A stretch of 64,000 nucleotides of DNA from assembly GCF_040560245.1 (NCBI RefSeq), contig NZ_JAKMWP010000013.1. One strand, 5' to 3'. This DNA is from Morganella sibonii (lineage in GTDB: Bacteria; Pseudomonadota; Gammaproteobacteria; Enterobacterales; Enterobacteriaceae). Under the pieces are notes generated by a model. The model saw nothing but the letters and a program-made list of their open reading frames with translations. It did not search any database and was not told the DNA's origin. The position numbers and the translations under genes are program-made. Position 1 is the first letter of the stretch. Every line of letters starts with the position of its first letter. Below, piece by piece: positions 45,730 to 54,633 of this stretch.

Positions 45730-45744
45730 AAAGCCCTCTGACAT

Positions 45745-46053
45745 TATTATTGTTGTAGGAATTCTTGTTACATGCAGGATTCGTTAAATTTTCATTACGG
45801 AATTATTTTAATCACAACCAAAAGGAATTATCTATGCTGCATTTTTTTAACAATTGAAAACGGACAGGAAATGATAAAAACGCGGAAAATCAGGTGAAAA
45901 AAAGAAATAAAAAGACGTTATTTATCAGCAAATTAATTAGTTAATTTGTATGATGAAAGGACAGGGTCACATTAATTAGGCCACAACGGTCAATAGAGAA
46001 ATTCCAAAAATCGACTAATCCGGAGCCATAAACAGATAACAATTCTGAATATA
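45745..46053. other. Intergenic region before lldPD
   Basis: About 310 bp of AT-rich sequence between the LysR gene and lldP. No gene seen. It must carry the lldPD promoter; no clear operator was identified. Confidence 0.55.
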
Positions 46054-46977
46054 TCAGCCGAAATAAGGGCGGATTGCCTGATATGACTGCTGAATATGGT
46101 CGATCAGCAGGCGGATTTTCACCGGCAGATGACGGGTATAAGGATATACGGCATATACGCCGAGTTTTTTGCCGCTGTAGCCCGGCAGGACTTCAGTCAG
46201 CAGTCCGGCTTCCAGATCCTCATGCACCATACAGCGCGGCACCATGGCGATACCATGGCCGCTGAGCAGTGCTTTGCGGATGGCGCGGGCATTATTAAAG
46301 GCGATATTGCCGCTCACCTGTAATTCATAGATTTCACCGGTATCCGGACGGCGCATCAGCCAGTTTGAGGTGCCGCTCTGCTGATAGGTGTAAGTCAGGC
46401 AGTTGTGTGTCAGTAAATCTTCCGGGTTCTGTGGGGCGGGGTGCTTTTCCAGATAACGGGGGGAGGCGAGGATCACCCAGTGAGAATCAATCAGCGGACG
46501 GGCTATCAGGCTGGAGTCCCCCATCATACCGGTACGGATGGCCAGATCGATCCCCTCATTGACCAGGTCAACAAACCGGTTTTCCAGGTGCATTTCCACT
46601 TTCACATTCGGGTATTTTTCACAGAACTCCGCCACACTGTCACTGAGAACAAGCTCTCCGGAGATAGTGGGTACTGACATACGGATAAGCCCGGTCAGCT
46701 CATCACTGTTGGCACTGACCGCCTGTAATGCGCTGTGCACCTGGCCGGTGAGGGATTTTGCGTGCTGATACAGCACACGACCGTTTTCTGTGACAGAGAG
46801 GCTGCGGGTGGTACGGTACAGGAGGCGGGCACCGAGCGCTTTTTCCAGCCGCCCGATCCGTTTACTGAGCACGGAGCCGGTGACACCGGCCATTTCCGCT
46901 GCTTTACTGAAGGAGCCGCAATCCACAATCAGCGCAAATAAAATCAGATCATTGGCGTACTCGTGGGCGGGCAGCAT
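46054..46977 (-). CDS. LysR-family transcriptional regulator (DmlR-like subgroup)
   Basis: 307 residues from the ATG at 46977, with GGAGG seven bases upstream (a 13-codon longer frame is rejected). N-terminal wHTH FALIVDCGSFSKAAEMAGVTGSVLSKRIGRLE, then an effector domain with DLAIRTGMMGDSSLIARPL and HNCLTYTYQ, the pattern of the single-gene-regulating DmlR/YafC subgroup. Target unknown; it lies upstream of lldPD on the same strand but separated by 300 bp. Confidence 0.85.
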   Translation of the reverse strand: MLPAHEYANDLILFALIVDCGSFSKAAEMAGVTGSVLSKRIGRLEKALGARLLYRTTRSLSVTENGRVLYQHAKSLTGQVHSALQAVSANSDELTGLIRMSVPTISGELVLSDSVAEFCEKYPNVKVEMHLENRFVDLVNEGIDLAIRTGMMGDSSLIARPLIDSHWVILASPRYLEKHPAPQNPEDLLTHNCLTYTYQQSGTSNWLMRRPDTGEIYELQVSGNIAFNNARAIRKALLSGHGIAMVPRCMVHEDLEAGLLTEVLPGYSGKKLGVYAVYPYTRHLPVKIRLLIDHIQQSYQAIRPYFG

Positions 46978-47068
46978 AGTAAAACCTCCGGCAGTGAATG
47001 AAATAATGAACAGCATCCACTATATCAAAATCTGTGTAACAGTGATAATCACGCCGGAGACACAAGAG

Positions 47069-47986
47069 TTAAAGCGGGTACACCATATGGTCAAAGGCAA
47101 ACACGGTGGCCGGGAAAATTGCCTGACACCCGCGAAGTAAACGCTCACAATCTTCCTGATTGTAGCGTCCGCTGAAATGGGTGGCGATCAACGTGCCGAC
47201 CCCCGCATCCCGCGCCAGAGTCGCAGTCTGCACGGTGGAAGAGTGTCCGCGGCTGTTGGCTTTTTCAGACATGGTGCCGTCAAGCGTGGCTTCCAGCACA
47301 ATTACATCAGCACCTTGTGCCAGTTTCAGCGCATTTTCGCACGGTGCGGTATCCCCGAAAATCACCAGATGGCGTCCGCGCTGCGGTTTACCGAGGTAAT
47401 CTGCCCCGCAAATCACCCGGCCATCGTCCAGTGTCACTTCACCGCCCTGTTTCAGTGTCTGCATCCACGGACCGCCGGGGACGCCTTCGGCTTTCAGACG
47501 CTGTGCATCAAGCGCGCCGGGTTTATCGTATTCCTCAATGCGATAGCCATAGCTGACTACCGGGTGCTCAAGTGAGTAAGCGCTGACTTTCAGTTGCCCG
47601 TCATCATAAATCACGCCTTCTTCATCTATCTCAATGATCTCCAGCGGAAAGGTCAGATATGAGCCGCTGAGTGTCAGGGCGGTTTCAACAAACTGCGCCA
47701 GCCCTTGCGGGCCAAAGAGAGTAAGTGGTTCCTCACATCCGCCCATAGAACGGCTGCATAACAGACCGGGCAGGCCGAAAATATGGTCACCGTGCAGATG
47801 GGTGATAAAGATTTTTTCCAGTTTCGGGATTTTGACCGGACTTTTCAGAATCTGATGCTGAGTGCCTTCGCCGCAGTCAAACATCCACAGACCGCGCTGT
47901 AATGATTTGAGATCCAGTACCAGGCTGCTGACGTTGCGGTCATTCGACGGAACACCGGCACCGGTGCCCAGAAAAATTAACTCCAT
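47069..47986 (-). CDS. rnz: Ribonuclease Z / BN
   Basis: 305 residues, the same as E. coli ElaC. Metallo-beta-lactamase fold with MELIFLGTGAGVPSNDRNVS, the zinc motif THLHGDHIFGLPGLL, IFGDTAPC, and the C-terminal HEAT-like segment ATLDGTMSEKANSRGHSS. Processes tRNA 3' ends. Monocistronic. Confidence 0.95.
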   Translation of the reverse strand: MELIFLGTGAGVPSNDRNVSSLVLDLKSLQRGLWMFDCGEGTQHQILKSPVKIPKLEKIFITHLHGDHIFGLPGLLCSRSMGGCEEPLTLFGPQGLAQFVETALTLSGSYLTFPLEIIEIDEEGVIYDDGQLKVSAYSLEHPVVSYGYRIEEYDKPGALDAQRLKAEGVPGGPWMQTLKQGGEVTLDDGRVICGADYLGKPQRGRHLVIFGDTAPCENALKLAQGADVIVLEATLDGTMSEKANSRGHSSTVQTATLARDAGVGTLIATHFSGRYNQEDCERLLRGCQAIFPATVFAFDHMVYPL

Positions 47987-48029
47987 GTTGTTCCCTGTAT
48001 TAGCAGTTGCTGCCGGACAGAGGCCGGTA

Positions 48030-48593
48030 TTACGGAATACGGCGAAGTTGCGGCGAGCGGGTCATATTTTCCGGTAAGATTAACGGTTCTTCCGCCAGCG
48101 GTAAACTCAGACGGGTTTTTCCGGTGATGATGGTGATCCCGGTTGCCTGCCAGGCCTCTGCCGCCAGTTGCGTACAGTACAAACCGTCCTGCGGATTGAT
48201 GCTGAAAGGGGTGCCAAGCCGCGCAAGAGCATAATCACGGGCGCGCCGGTGGTTTTCATTGTCTGCCTGTACGGCATACCAGGTCACCTGTCCGTCTTTG
48301 GCATGCTGAATAAAGAAATCAAGCGGGTCACGGTTGACACCGCTGATACCACCGGGGTGCTCCTGTGGCGTGGCATGGATCACATAGGTGCCTTCCGGTG
48401 TGATATCAACAACACCGACATGGCTGAAACCACTGCTGTCAATACTTCTGACAATCTCACTGATGGCTTCGCCGCCGTCACGAAAAATCAGGTCACCGCT
48501 CTGAATGCCGGGCGGGGGTACTGCCGCAGATAACGGCAGTGCGGCCATCAGCAGCGCCGGAAACAGCAGCCCGGCGCGGAGTGTGGTTTTCAT
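48030..48593 (-). CDS. YiiX/YebB-like permuted papain-fold hydrolase, secreted
   Basis: 187 residues with an N-terminal signal peptide (FPALLMAALPLSAA). The permuted NlpC/P60 (YiiX/YebB) domain is visible in GDLIFRDGG, GFSHVGVVDI (catalytic His), YVIHATPQE and GLYCTQLAAEAW (catalytic Cys). Likely periplasmic cell-wall or lipid amide hydrolase; substrate unknown. Its ATG overlaps the stop of the upstream lipoprotein gene (TGATG), so the two are co-translated. Confidence 0.82.
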   Translation of the reverse strand: MKTTLRAGLLFPALLMAALPLSAAVPPPGIQSGDLIFRDGGEAISEIVRSIDSSGFSHVGVVDITPEGTYVIHATPQEHPGGISGVNRDPLDFFIQHAKDGQVTWYAVQADNENHRRARDYALARLGTPFSINPQDGLYCTQLAAEAWQATGITIITGKTRLSLPLAEEPLILPENMTRSPQLRRIP

Positions 48594-48997
48594 CAGCGCA
48601 GGATAATTTTCCAGTCACCGCCTTCTTCCTGTGTCAGCAGGAAACGCTCATCTTTCTGTTTACCGTCTTTGAAATTCACAGTCAGGATCACGGTTGCGCG
48701 TTTTTTGCTTTCATCAATATCCACAGATTTCACTTCGGTGCTTTCCACGCCGCCGTTACCTTCAATACGGCGCGCCATATCGCCGACAATCATCTGCACT
48801 TTCCCTTTTATTTCCATTTCATTTTTCTGTTTATCTTTTTCCGGGATAGCGAGCAGATCATAGGCTTTATCCGCATCTTTTTTCTCGACGGCACTGTAGA
48901 ACTGTTTAACAACATCTTCCGGGGAATCACTGCCGCAGGCTGTCAGCATCATACTGCCGGCCAGCAGCATCAGGGAGAGGGCGATTTTTTTAAACAT
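48593..48997 (-). CDS. DUF4878-type lipoprotein
   Basis: 134 residues. Signal peptide with lipobox LTAC, lipid-anchor Cys at residue 21. The mature part has an NTF2-like layout: EDVVKQFYSAVEKKDADKAYDLL, a central VTVILTVNFKDGK strand, and W-K at the C-terminus, as in the DUF4878 family. Forms a two-gene operon with the YiiX-like hydrolase. Confidence 0.8.
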   Translation of the reverse strand: MFKKIALSLMLLAGSMMLTACGSDSPEDVVKQFYSAVEKKDADKAYDLLAIPEKDKQKNEMEIKGKVQMIVGDMARRIEGNGGVESTEVKSVDIDESKKRATVILTVNFKDGKQKDERFLLTQEEGGDWKIILR

Positions 48998-49643
48998 AGT
49001 TTTTCCTTTAAGAGATAACAGTGGTTTTTATTATTTTATGATGAGAATACCGGAAGTATACGGACATCTGGCGGCTTGGCAATCCTGTATATAACGCCGG
49101 TGCCGGATTCAGGGAAAAATGGCATTTCCATCATATTGTTTTTGTTGGTTTTTAGTGAAATAATTCAATGAATTGAGCAGGAAAGATCATCATTTAATAC
49201 GTGACTGAATGTTGGTAACATTAGATATGTTAATGTGATTTGCTGTGTATCTTTAATATAAAATCAGAGACTGTTTGGTTGTGTATTTCTCTGAAATAAA
49301 CGCGTTGTTTAATGGGAATATTATAACCATGAGAGGGATTTAATAAATCTGTATCCCCTGCTTTTAGGGTTATCAATAAGGAGAGTGTTTTCTGGTAACC
49401 CGGGTCCCGAATGGTAATGCAGAGGTGCTGAATAGCAAGATCAGACTGCTGATGATAAAGGCCGGGGGATATCGAAACCGGGGGGATGTTCCGCTGCGGA
49501 AAACTGAAAATGAGATAAATTCAGTATCATGACTATACTTAAAGATACAATTTTGATATTTTCCGAAAAGGAAAATAATACTGATCTTCTTATGTAAAGA
49601 TAATGTCAGACATATCATTATGATACACAATCTAAAATAAACT
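48998..49643. other. Intergenic region 48998-49643
   Basis: About 645 bp, AT-rich towards the right. A 100-codon minus frame at 49373-49675 is low complexity and overlaps the MASE1 start; I do not call it. Nothing else recognised. Confidence 0.5.
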
Positions 49644-50918
49644 ATGAAAACATCCTTGTTATCAAACAAAACCACATTAGTCGTAATAATAGGATGGTTA
49701 TTACTTTATTACGTGACAGGTGAAATCTCTGAAATACTCACACCTGAAAACTCTGATATCTCTGTTGTCTGGTTTCCTGCCGGAGTCGCAACAACTGCTT
49801 TTTTATGTATGCACAAACGCCAATGGCTGCTGCTGCTAATTGGCTTCATTGTGTTAAACATGGTACTGAATGGCTTTGATAGTGAGGAATTTACCCTTTC
49901 ACTTATATACGCTGTTCTGGCTGTACTTTCTTGTATCGTTATTGCCTGGATTGTCCGCAGGTATGTCCGGAAGGGAGATGACCTGCAAATAATATTGTTA
50001 TGGCTATCAGCAACAATAATTGTCAGCTTTGCTGATGCAGTTTTATTTTCTGTCCATATGTATTGGTTTGATAATACATCACTTAAAGATATATTCTGGG
50101 ATGGATTTATTGCTGATATTACCGGTAATATCTTTGCAACAACGGTAATTATGGGGTTAATTAACACCCGTTTCAAATGGATGGCTCCCTCCCTTAAAGT
50201 TAATATAATTTGGGGTAGTGCTATTTTGTTTCTTCTTATTACCAGCACTATATTGATATTCAATGACACTGCAATACAGATATACCACTCCTATTTTCAC
50301 CAGCAACGCAATATTGCCAAACTATCGTTACTCTGCATTCCGGTTTTATTTGCTGTTATGCTGTCTGTACTGTGGGGAAACCGGGGGGGATCAATAGCAT
50401 TGTTAATACTTGCGACGATTACAATCTATTACACCCGCAGCAAGCAGGGACCTTTTTACCTGCATGGTTTGTTTCGTCATGAATCACTGTGGCTGATACA
50501 GGGATATTTGACATTAATATCGTTATTAATGGTTTTTTTACGGGTTGTGACCCGAAGTACTCATCGAATTGATAACACTCAAGGGGTTTATAAACCGCAG
50601 CATCTGGTATATCAACTTAATCTGGATAATGGTGTTATTGAATGGGGAACTACAGATAGTTTATTTCAACAAACTGATTTAACAGCTCTTTCTGGTATAA
50701 AGCAGATTATGGCATCTGTTCATCCTGACGATCGTGAAAAGCTCGCCCGCCATTGGGAACAAAAGCAGACAAATACCACGCTTCCGGGGATAACCTTTGG
50801 TCTGAAAGATAAGGAAGGCCGTTGGTGGAATATAGAAGATCGCGGGAGTGTTATTTTCAGTAATAATGATCCGGTAATGATTGTCGGGAACTGGTTTGTT
50901 TTAGGTGAAATTTCCTGA
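49644..50918 (+). CDS. MASE1-domain membrane sensor with a C-terminal PAS-like domain and no output domain
   Basis: 424 residues. Residues about 10-305 contain eight or so membrane helices with ISVVWFPAGVATTAFLC and WDGFIADITGNIFATT, the MASE1 sensor pattern. Residues about 320-424 look like a PAS_3 fold (GIKQIMASVHPDDREKLARHW, LKDKEGRWWNIEDRG). MASE1 proteins usually end in GGDEF/EAL or a histidine kinase, and none is present. AT-rich relative to neighbours, no clear ribosome site. 27 bp before the next gene, so probably co-transcribed. Confidence 0.75.
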   Translation: MKTSLLSNKTTLVVIIGWLLLYYVTGEISEILTPENSDISVVWFPAGVATTAFLCMHKRQWLLLLIGFIVLNMVLNGFDSEEFTLSLIYAVLAVLSCIVIAWIVRRYVRKGDDLQIILLWLSATIIVSFADAVLFSVHMYWFDNTSLKDIFWDGFIADITGNIFATTVIMGLINTRFKWMAPSLKVNIIWGSAILFLLITSTILIFNDTAIQIYHSYFHQQRNIAKLSLLCIPVLFAVMLSVLWGNRGGSIALLILATITIYYTRSKQGPFYLHGLFRHESLWLIQGYLTLISLLMVFLRVVTRSTHRIDNTQGVYKPQHLVYQLNLDNGVIEWGTTDSLFQQTDLTALSGIKQIMASVHPDDREKLARHWEQKQTNTTLPGITFGLKDKEGRWWNIEDRGSVIFSNNDPVMIVGNWFVLGEIS

Positions 50919-50945
50919 TATTGATATGGTAATAAAGGACAGGTA

Positions 50946-52247
50946 ATGCTACAGATTACATTATTACTCTTCGGTGCCGAATTTATCAGAGGGAAAGCTC
51001 ATTACCTCTGGGGGCTGGGCCTCCTCTGGGGTTTGATGGGTATATTTATTTTTATTGATGGTCTTGATGGTATTCTTTTTTTCCCGATACATTTGTTTGG
51101 ATTTTTATTATTACTTGAAAGTCTGATTACATTATGTGTCGCTTCAGGCAGTATAGGGACACAAAAAACGATACTTTTCTTTAAAGGCGGTCTGTTTTTA
51201 TTCTGTGCATTGGTTATCTTAATTAATCAGACATATAGTAATGTATTACTATCGGCAATGTTTGGTTTTATTTTTTTCGTTACCGGGTTATTTGTTGTTG
51301 CATCAGCCTGGATTATTCGTTTTCCGGGATGGAAATTAATCCTGTTGTGGGGGGGAACAGAAATCCTGTTTGCCTTTTTTCTGTTTACCCATCACCAGGC
51401 GACCATTTCCTTTTTTATCGGATTTTTAATGACAGGGAGTGGTTTCGGATGCCTGAAGATAGCATTCCGGGCTCGTCATATTCAGCGGGGAACATCCGTA
51501 TTTGAATTGATGAGGCCTTCACCGGTATCGTTTAAAAAGAAAGGGATAGCTCTGCCAACAACGGATACGGCACAATTACCGTCTTTAAATGCAACAGCAG
51601 AGCAAGGTGCTGTTTTAACTGTTCATATCTGGACACCCGAAGGCTCCGCAAACCAGCGTCCTGTGCCACGTCCGATTATTAACCGTTATATTGCGGCGGT
51701 TGATTCTGAGGGGGTTATCTCTACAGGACATGCATCACTGGAGCTCTGTCCGCATCTCTATATCAGTTTATACCCGGAAGAAGATATTGATCGTTCTCCG
51801 TCAGAATTTTTCAGGTTATTAAAAGCAACTGCTGATAATAATGTTCCCGGAAGGTTTTTGCCCGATTATCAAACTGAAGCATCCGAGTGGTGTGAATCTG
51901 ACAGACAGATTGTTTTTAATATTTATAATCATGCTTCTTTGCTGAATTTTTGGGAAAAATATCGCCGGCATCCTGTTTATAACCTGACATACCAGAACTG
52001 TTCCAGTAGTGTTGCATATGCGCTGGAAGCCGCATTAGATGGTGTTTTGTCCATGCAAAAAAGAAGTTATTTTATGGGCGTTTTAAATGTACTTTGTATG
52101 CCGGAGTTGTGGATTGCCGCTCAAATTCGCCGGCGTGCTCTGATGATGGCATGGACCCCCGGATTAATTATGGATTATGCACGTGCTTTACGTGCTATTG
52201 TACATCCGGTTCCGGTTCCCTGGTATAAACGCTTGCTAAAGCGTTGA
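50946..52247 (+). CDS. DUF308/HdeD-like membrane protein fused to a papain-like domain
   Basis: 433 residues, GGACAGGT ribosome site. The N-terminal half (about 1-185) has six hydrophobic helices with repeats (LLWGLMGIFIFIDGLDGILF, FIFFVTGLFVVASAWII), like HdeD/DUF308. The C-terminal half has STGHASLELCPHLYISLYP (candidate catalytic His) and YQNCSSSVAYALEAAL (candidate catalytic Cys) in the order of papain-like hydrolases. Function unknown. Paired with the MASE1 protein upstream. Confidence 0.65.
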   Translation: MLQITLLLFGAEFIRGKAHYLWGLGLLWGLMGIFIFIDGLDGILFFPIHLFGFLLLLESLITLCVASGSIGTQKTILFFKGGLFLFCALVILINQTYSNVLLSAMFGFIFFVTGLFVVASAWIIRFPGWKLILLWGGTEILFAFFLFTHHQATISFFIGFLMTGSGFGCLKIAFRARHIQRGTSVFELMRPSPVSFKKKGIALPTTDTAQLPSLNATAEQGAVLTVHIWTPEGSANQRPVPRPIINRYIAAVDSEGVISTGHASLELCPHLYISLYPEEDIDRSPSEFFRLLKATADNNVPGRFLPDYQTEASEWCESDRQIVFNIYNHASLLNFWEKYRRHPVYNLTYQNCSSSVAYALEAALDGVLSMQKRSYFMGVLNVLCMPELWIAAQIRRRALMMAWTPGLIMDYARALRAIVHPVPVPWYKRLLKR

Positions 52248-52329
52248 GTTTAATAGTAATTAAAATTCAAAGAAACGAGCGGAAGAGTCATTTTCTGAGA
52301 TATTTGCCGGATAAGTTAAAGAGGTTTTT

Positions 52330-52665
52330 ATGCTGAAAGTATACGCAATCTTAATGGTGTCTATTATCGCTGAAACAACAGCGACAACCATGATGAAGGC
52401 GTCTCATGGATTCACAAAGTTAGTACCCAGCATTATTGTAATAATCGGGTACGCTATTTCTTTTTATGGCTTATCGCAAGTTGTCAAAAGTATGAATATT
52501 GGTATCGCCTATGCGATATGGGCCGGAGCAGGGATATTTCTTGTTTCAGCCCTGTCATTTTTTATTTATAAACAAAAACTTGATTTTCCGGCATTAATTG
52601 GTCTGGGATGTATTGCACTGGGCATTATTATTATCCAGTTATTCTCTAAATCAATTACTCATTGA
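52330..52665 (+). CDS. Small multidrug resistance (SMR) efflux pump, EmrE-like
   Basis: 111 residues, four membrane helices. The essential glutamate is E15 in SIIAETTATTMMKAS; GIAYAIWAGAGI and the terminal LLSRS-like FSKSITH agree with EmrE-type proton-drug antiporters. AGAGG precedes the ATG. Last intact core gene before the tRNA-Phe island, and next to an IS3 fragment. Confidence 0.9.
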   Translation: MLKVYAILMVSIIAETTATTMMKASHGFTKLVPSIIVIIGYAISFYGLSQVVKSMNIGIAYAIWAGAGIFLVSALSFFIYKQKLDFPALIGLGCIALGIIIIQLFSKSITH

Positions 52666-52699
52666 GTTCTGGTAGCCCTGAATTACAGGGCTGTCTGTC

Positions 52700-52936
52700 A
52701 TTATCCGATATTGACCTCTTCAGTATCCGCCAGGCCTGCAGGAGTCTGAATCTGAGCAGAATAGTTTACCATTATCGTCCGGATACCACGTGTGATGAAC
52801 CTATTATTGTTGCGTTGCAGGCGATGACAGAGCGGTATCCGCGATAGGGTTTTCCGAAACTTTTCCGGGTTCTGCGGCGGCAGCGATATCCGCTGAATCA
52901 CAAAAGTATCTACCGTATTTACTGGTTGGCACAGTG
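52700..52936 (+). pseudogene. Remnant of an IS3-family transposase OrfB
   Basis: The reading frame gives SIRQACRSLNLSRIVYHYRP and, after an in-frame TAG at 52845-52847 where a Tyr codon is expected, GFPKLFRVLRRQRYPLNHK and SIYRIYWLAQ before another stop. These are the N-terminal segments of IS3-family OrfB. No IS ends or OrfA were found. A dead fragment between the SMR gene and the tRNA-Phe boundary. Confidence 0.75.
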
Positions 52937-53052
52937 ACCGGAAGAGCAGGGTGTCGCTAAAGGCAGATGTCAGGGGGGGAATCAGGAGGTAAAGCAGCAA
53001 CATCTGTGGTCAGAATGATCAGATATCTTCTGCCGGAACCCCGGAAAGCAAA

Positions 53053-53079
53053 AAACCAGCCCGAAGGCTGGTTTCTTTA
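53053..53079 (-). terminator. Native terminator of tRNA-Phe
   Basis: On the minus strand AAACCAGCC-TTCG-GGCTGGTTT followed by T-rich sequence, located a few bases after the tRNA-Phe 3' CCA copy. This is how a tRNA-Phe transcription unit ends, but the body of the tRNA has been displaced by the island. Confidence 0.85.
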
Positions 53080-53084
53080 ATTAG

Positions 53085-53106
53085 TGGTGCCCGGACTCGG
53101 AATCGA
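53085..53106 (-). repeat. attachment site: duplicated 3' end of tRNA-Phe
   Basis: The 22 bases read on the minus strand as the last part of tRNA-Phe: T-loop TTCGATTCC, then GAGTCCGGGCACCA (overlap of the two gives the site). Identity with the tRNA stops abruptly at 53107, so this is the core (att) repeat left by integration into a tRNA-Phe gene. The intact tRNA-Phe should be at the other island end, right of the window. Confidence 0.88.
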
Positions 53107-53347
53107 TTTCATTATGTATCTTATTGGTTTTTAAATTTAATTTTTGATGTGATTATATTTATACCCTCATTTGTACCCTCGGTCCGGGATCATACAGTGA
53201 TGAAGGACCAAAAACAGCATAACAGCAGGGGTAATAGTTATAAATCCTACCAGTCAGCCTGAGGTATTAAAAGGGTATCACAGAGTGACTTTACCTCCTT
53301 TAAATGATTATGTATTGTTGTTTGTTTTTTCATATCTAAGCATTTAC
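53107..53347. other. Island end with short direct repeats
   Basis: AT-rich 240 bp without a gene. Two spaced copies of TACCCTC (in ATACCCTCATTTGTACCCTC near 53160-53180) could be integrase arm-type sites beside the att core. Inference only. Confidence 0.4.
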
Positions 53348-54184
53348 TCAGATTTGCCGACGATCAGTGAAGTGTTCATACATTTTCTCTGTCATCACCC
53401 ACAGCGCTTTGTTCAGACGGATATCACCATCGATACCTGTCACGGCCCGAGTGCGTGATCGTTTCCCTTTAGCTGTACGTCCGGACAGTCCGCCTTTAAT
53501 CAGGTTCTCCTGCAAACGCTGGTACACCGTCCACAGGTCATCTTTCTTATCTTCCCACCGGCGGGGTTGTAATACCTGTTCTTCAGTGACCGGCTGGTGG
53601 TCATCCCCGAACCGGTACGTGATAGCGGCATGTGCCAGCGCCTGCTGTGCCGGAGGCGGCAATAGCAGGGACTGCATCTGTTCACGTTTTTCAGCCACCG
53701 CATCAAACGTTTCCAGCACTTCATAAGCCCCTTCAATCACTTTATCGACGACATTACCTTTATGAGGTACACGTACTTCACCAAAGGTATCACCGCAGAC
53801 CAGCCCGTTCTGACAGACTGCACGGAATAATCCCGGCAGCATCTGATAACTGCTGGTACCGTCATGGCTGTTTAACAGAATGATTTCCGGTACCTGGACG
53901 CCGGTGATCTGGTTATGGCGGCGAAGACGCAGCATATGTTTGGTGTGCTCCCGGCGGCTGTCATCGCGGACACGGGTCTGACAGGCAAAGAACGGATAAA
54001 AACCTTCTTTCTGCAGACCTTCAAGCAGGGTAATGGTAGGAATATAGGTGTAACGGTCACTGCGGGATGCATGTTTTTCTGCTGAAAAGACACTGGGTAC
54101 AGTGCAGTATAATTCTTCGGTGGTTAACGGGCGGTCACGACGAATGATATTCGCCCTGCCGAAGCGGGAAGCTAAACGGGTCAT
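53348..54184 (-). CDS. DUF932 (YfjQ/YafZ-type) island protein
   Basis: 278 residues. Matches the DUF932/DUF945 proteins of the E. coli CP4-57 and CP4-6 prophages, YfjQ and YafZ: YTYIPTITLLEGLQKEGFYPF, ITGVQVPEIILLNSHDGTSSY and QNGLVCGDTFGEVRVPHKG. Molecular function is unknown; DUF932 proteins occur in many islands and phages. Followed on the left by the att region and preceded by the CbtA-like toxin gene, 102 bp apart. Confidence 0.85.
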   Translation of the reverse strand: MTRLASRFGRANIIRRDRPLTTEELYCTVPSVFSAEKHASRSDRYTYIPTITLLEGLQKEGFYPFFACQTRVRDDSRREHTKHMLRLRRHNQITGVQVPEIILLNSHDGTSSYQMLPGLFRAVCQNGLVCGDTFGEVRVPHKGNVVDKVIEGAYEVLETFDAVAEKREQMQSLLLPPPAQQALAHAAITYRFGDDHQPVTEEQVLQPRRWEDKKDDLWTVYQRLQENLIKGGLSGRTAKGKRSRTRAVTGIDGDIRLNKALWVMTEKMYEHFTDRRQI

Positions 54185-54286
54185 AGTAATACTCCTGTAA
54201 AATTAAACGGATAAAAGGGTGGACAGGTAAAAGCCGGAGTCGAAGGTGTAAAGGACGCGATAAAATGGGGTACGGAGGCGGGCTTT

Positions 54287-54619
54287 TTATACAGAGGTGT
54301 ATCGGCTGGTGGTGTGAGTTCTGCGGTGTACTGTCAGACCAGTTGCTTTCCGTGCCCGCAGAATATCGGTCGCAGTGATGCCGTGTGACGGCTCAGTGAT
54401 ACTGTTGTTGCGCCGGTCAGTGCGGACCAGGGCGTATTTCTCCGCAAAGGCATTCAGTGCCTCACACAATGACACCCCGCGACAAAGGCAGGTCTCAATC
54501 ACGCGCTCATCACTGAATTCCGTGTCGTTCAGAGTGAGGCCGTAGTGCTGTTGCAGCAGGTAAGTCAGCAGTGTCTGCCAGACGGCCGCCGGTGACGCGG
54601 GTACTGCTGTATTGTTCAT
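54287..54619 (-). CDS. CbtA/YeeV/YpjF-family cytoskeleton-targeting toxin
   Basis: 110 residues. Family segments PAAVWQTLLTYLLQQHYGLTL, NDTEFSDERVIE, GVSLCEALNAFAEKYALVRTD and ITATDILRARKATGL. CbtA homologues block cell division and shape by binding FtsZ and MreB and belong to type IV toxin-antitoxin pairs. The cognate antitoxin (YeeU/CbeA/YfjZ) normally lies just upstream; here the upstream gene is ArdB-like, 14 bp away. The radC-like gene of related islands is absent too. Confidence 0.87.
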   Translation of the reverse strand: MNNTAVPASPAAVWQTLLTYLLQQHYGLTLNDTEFSDERVIETCLCRGVSLCEALNAFAEKYALVRTDRRNNSITEPSHGITATDILRARKATGLTVHRRTHTTSRYTSV

Positions 54620-54633
54620 GGCGTAGCTCCCGG

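Noticed and set aside
49373..49675. 100-codon minus-strand frame
   Set aside because: Low-complexity hydrophobic product overlapping the MASE1 gene start; no support.
52248..52329. Guanidine-II (mini-ykkC) riboswitch before the SMR gene
   Set aside because: The leader lacks the two small hairpins with ACGR loops that define this riboswitch.
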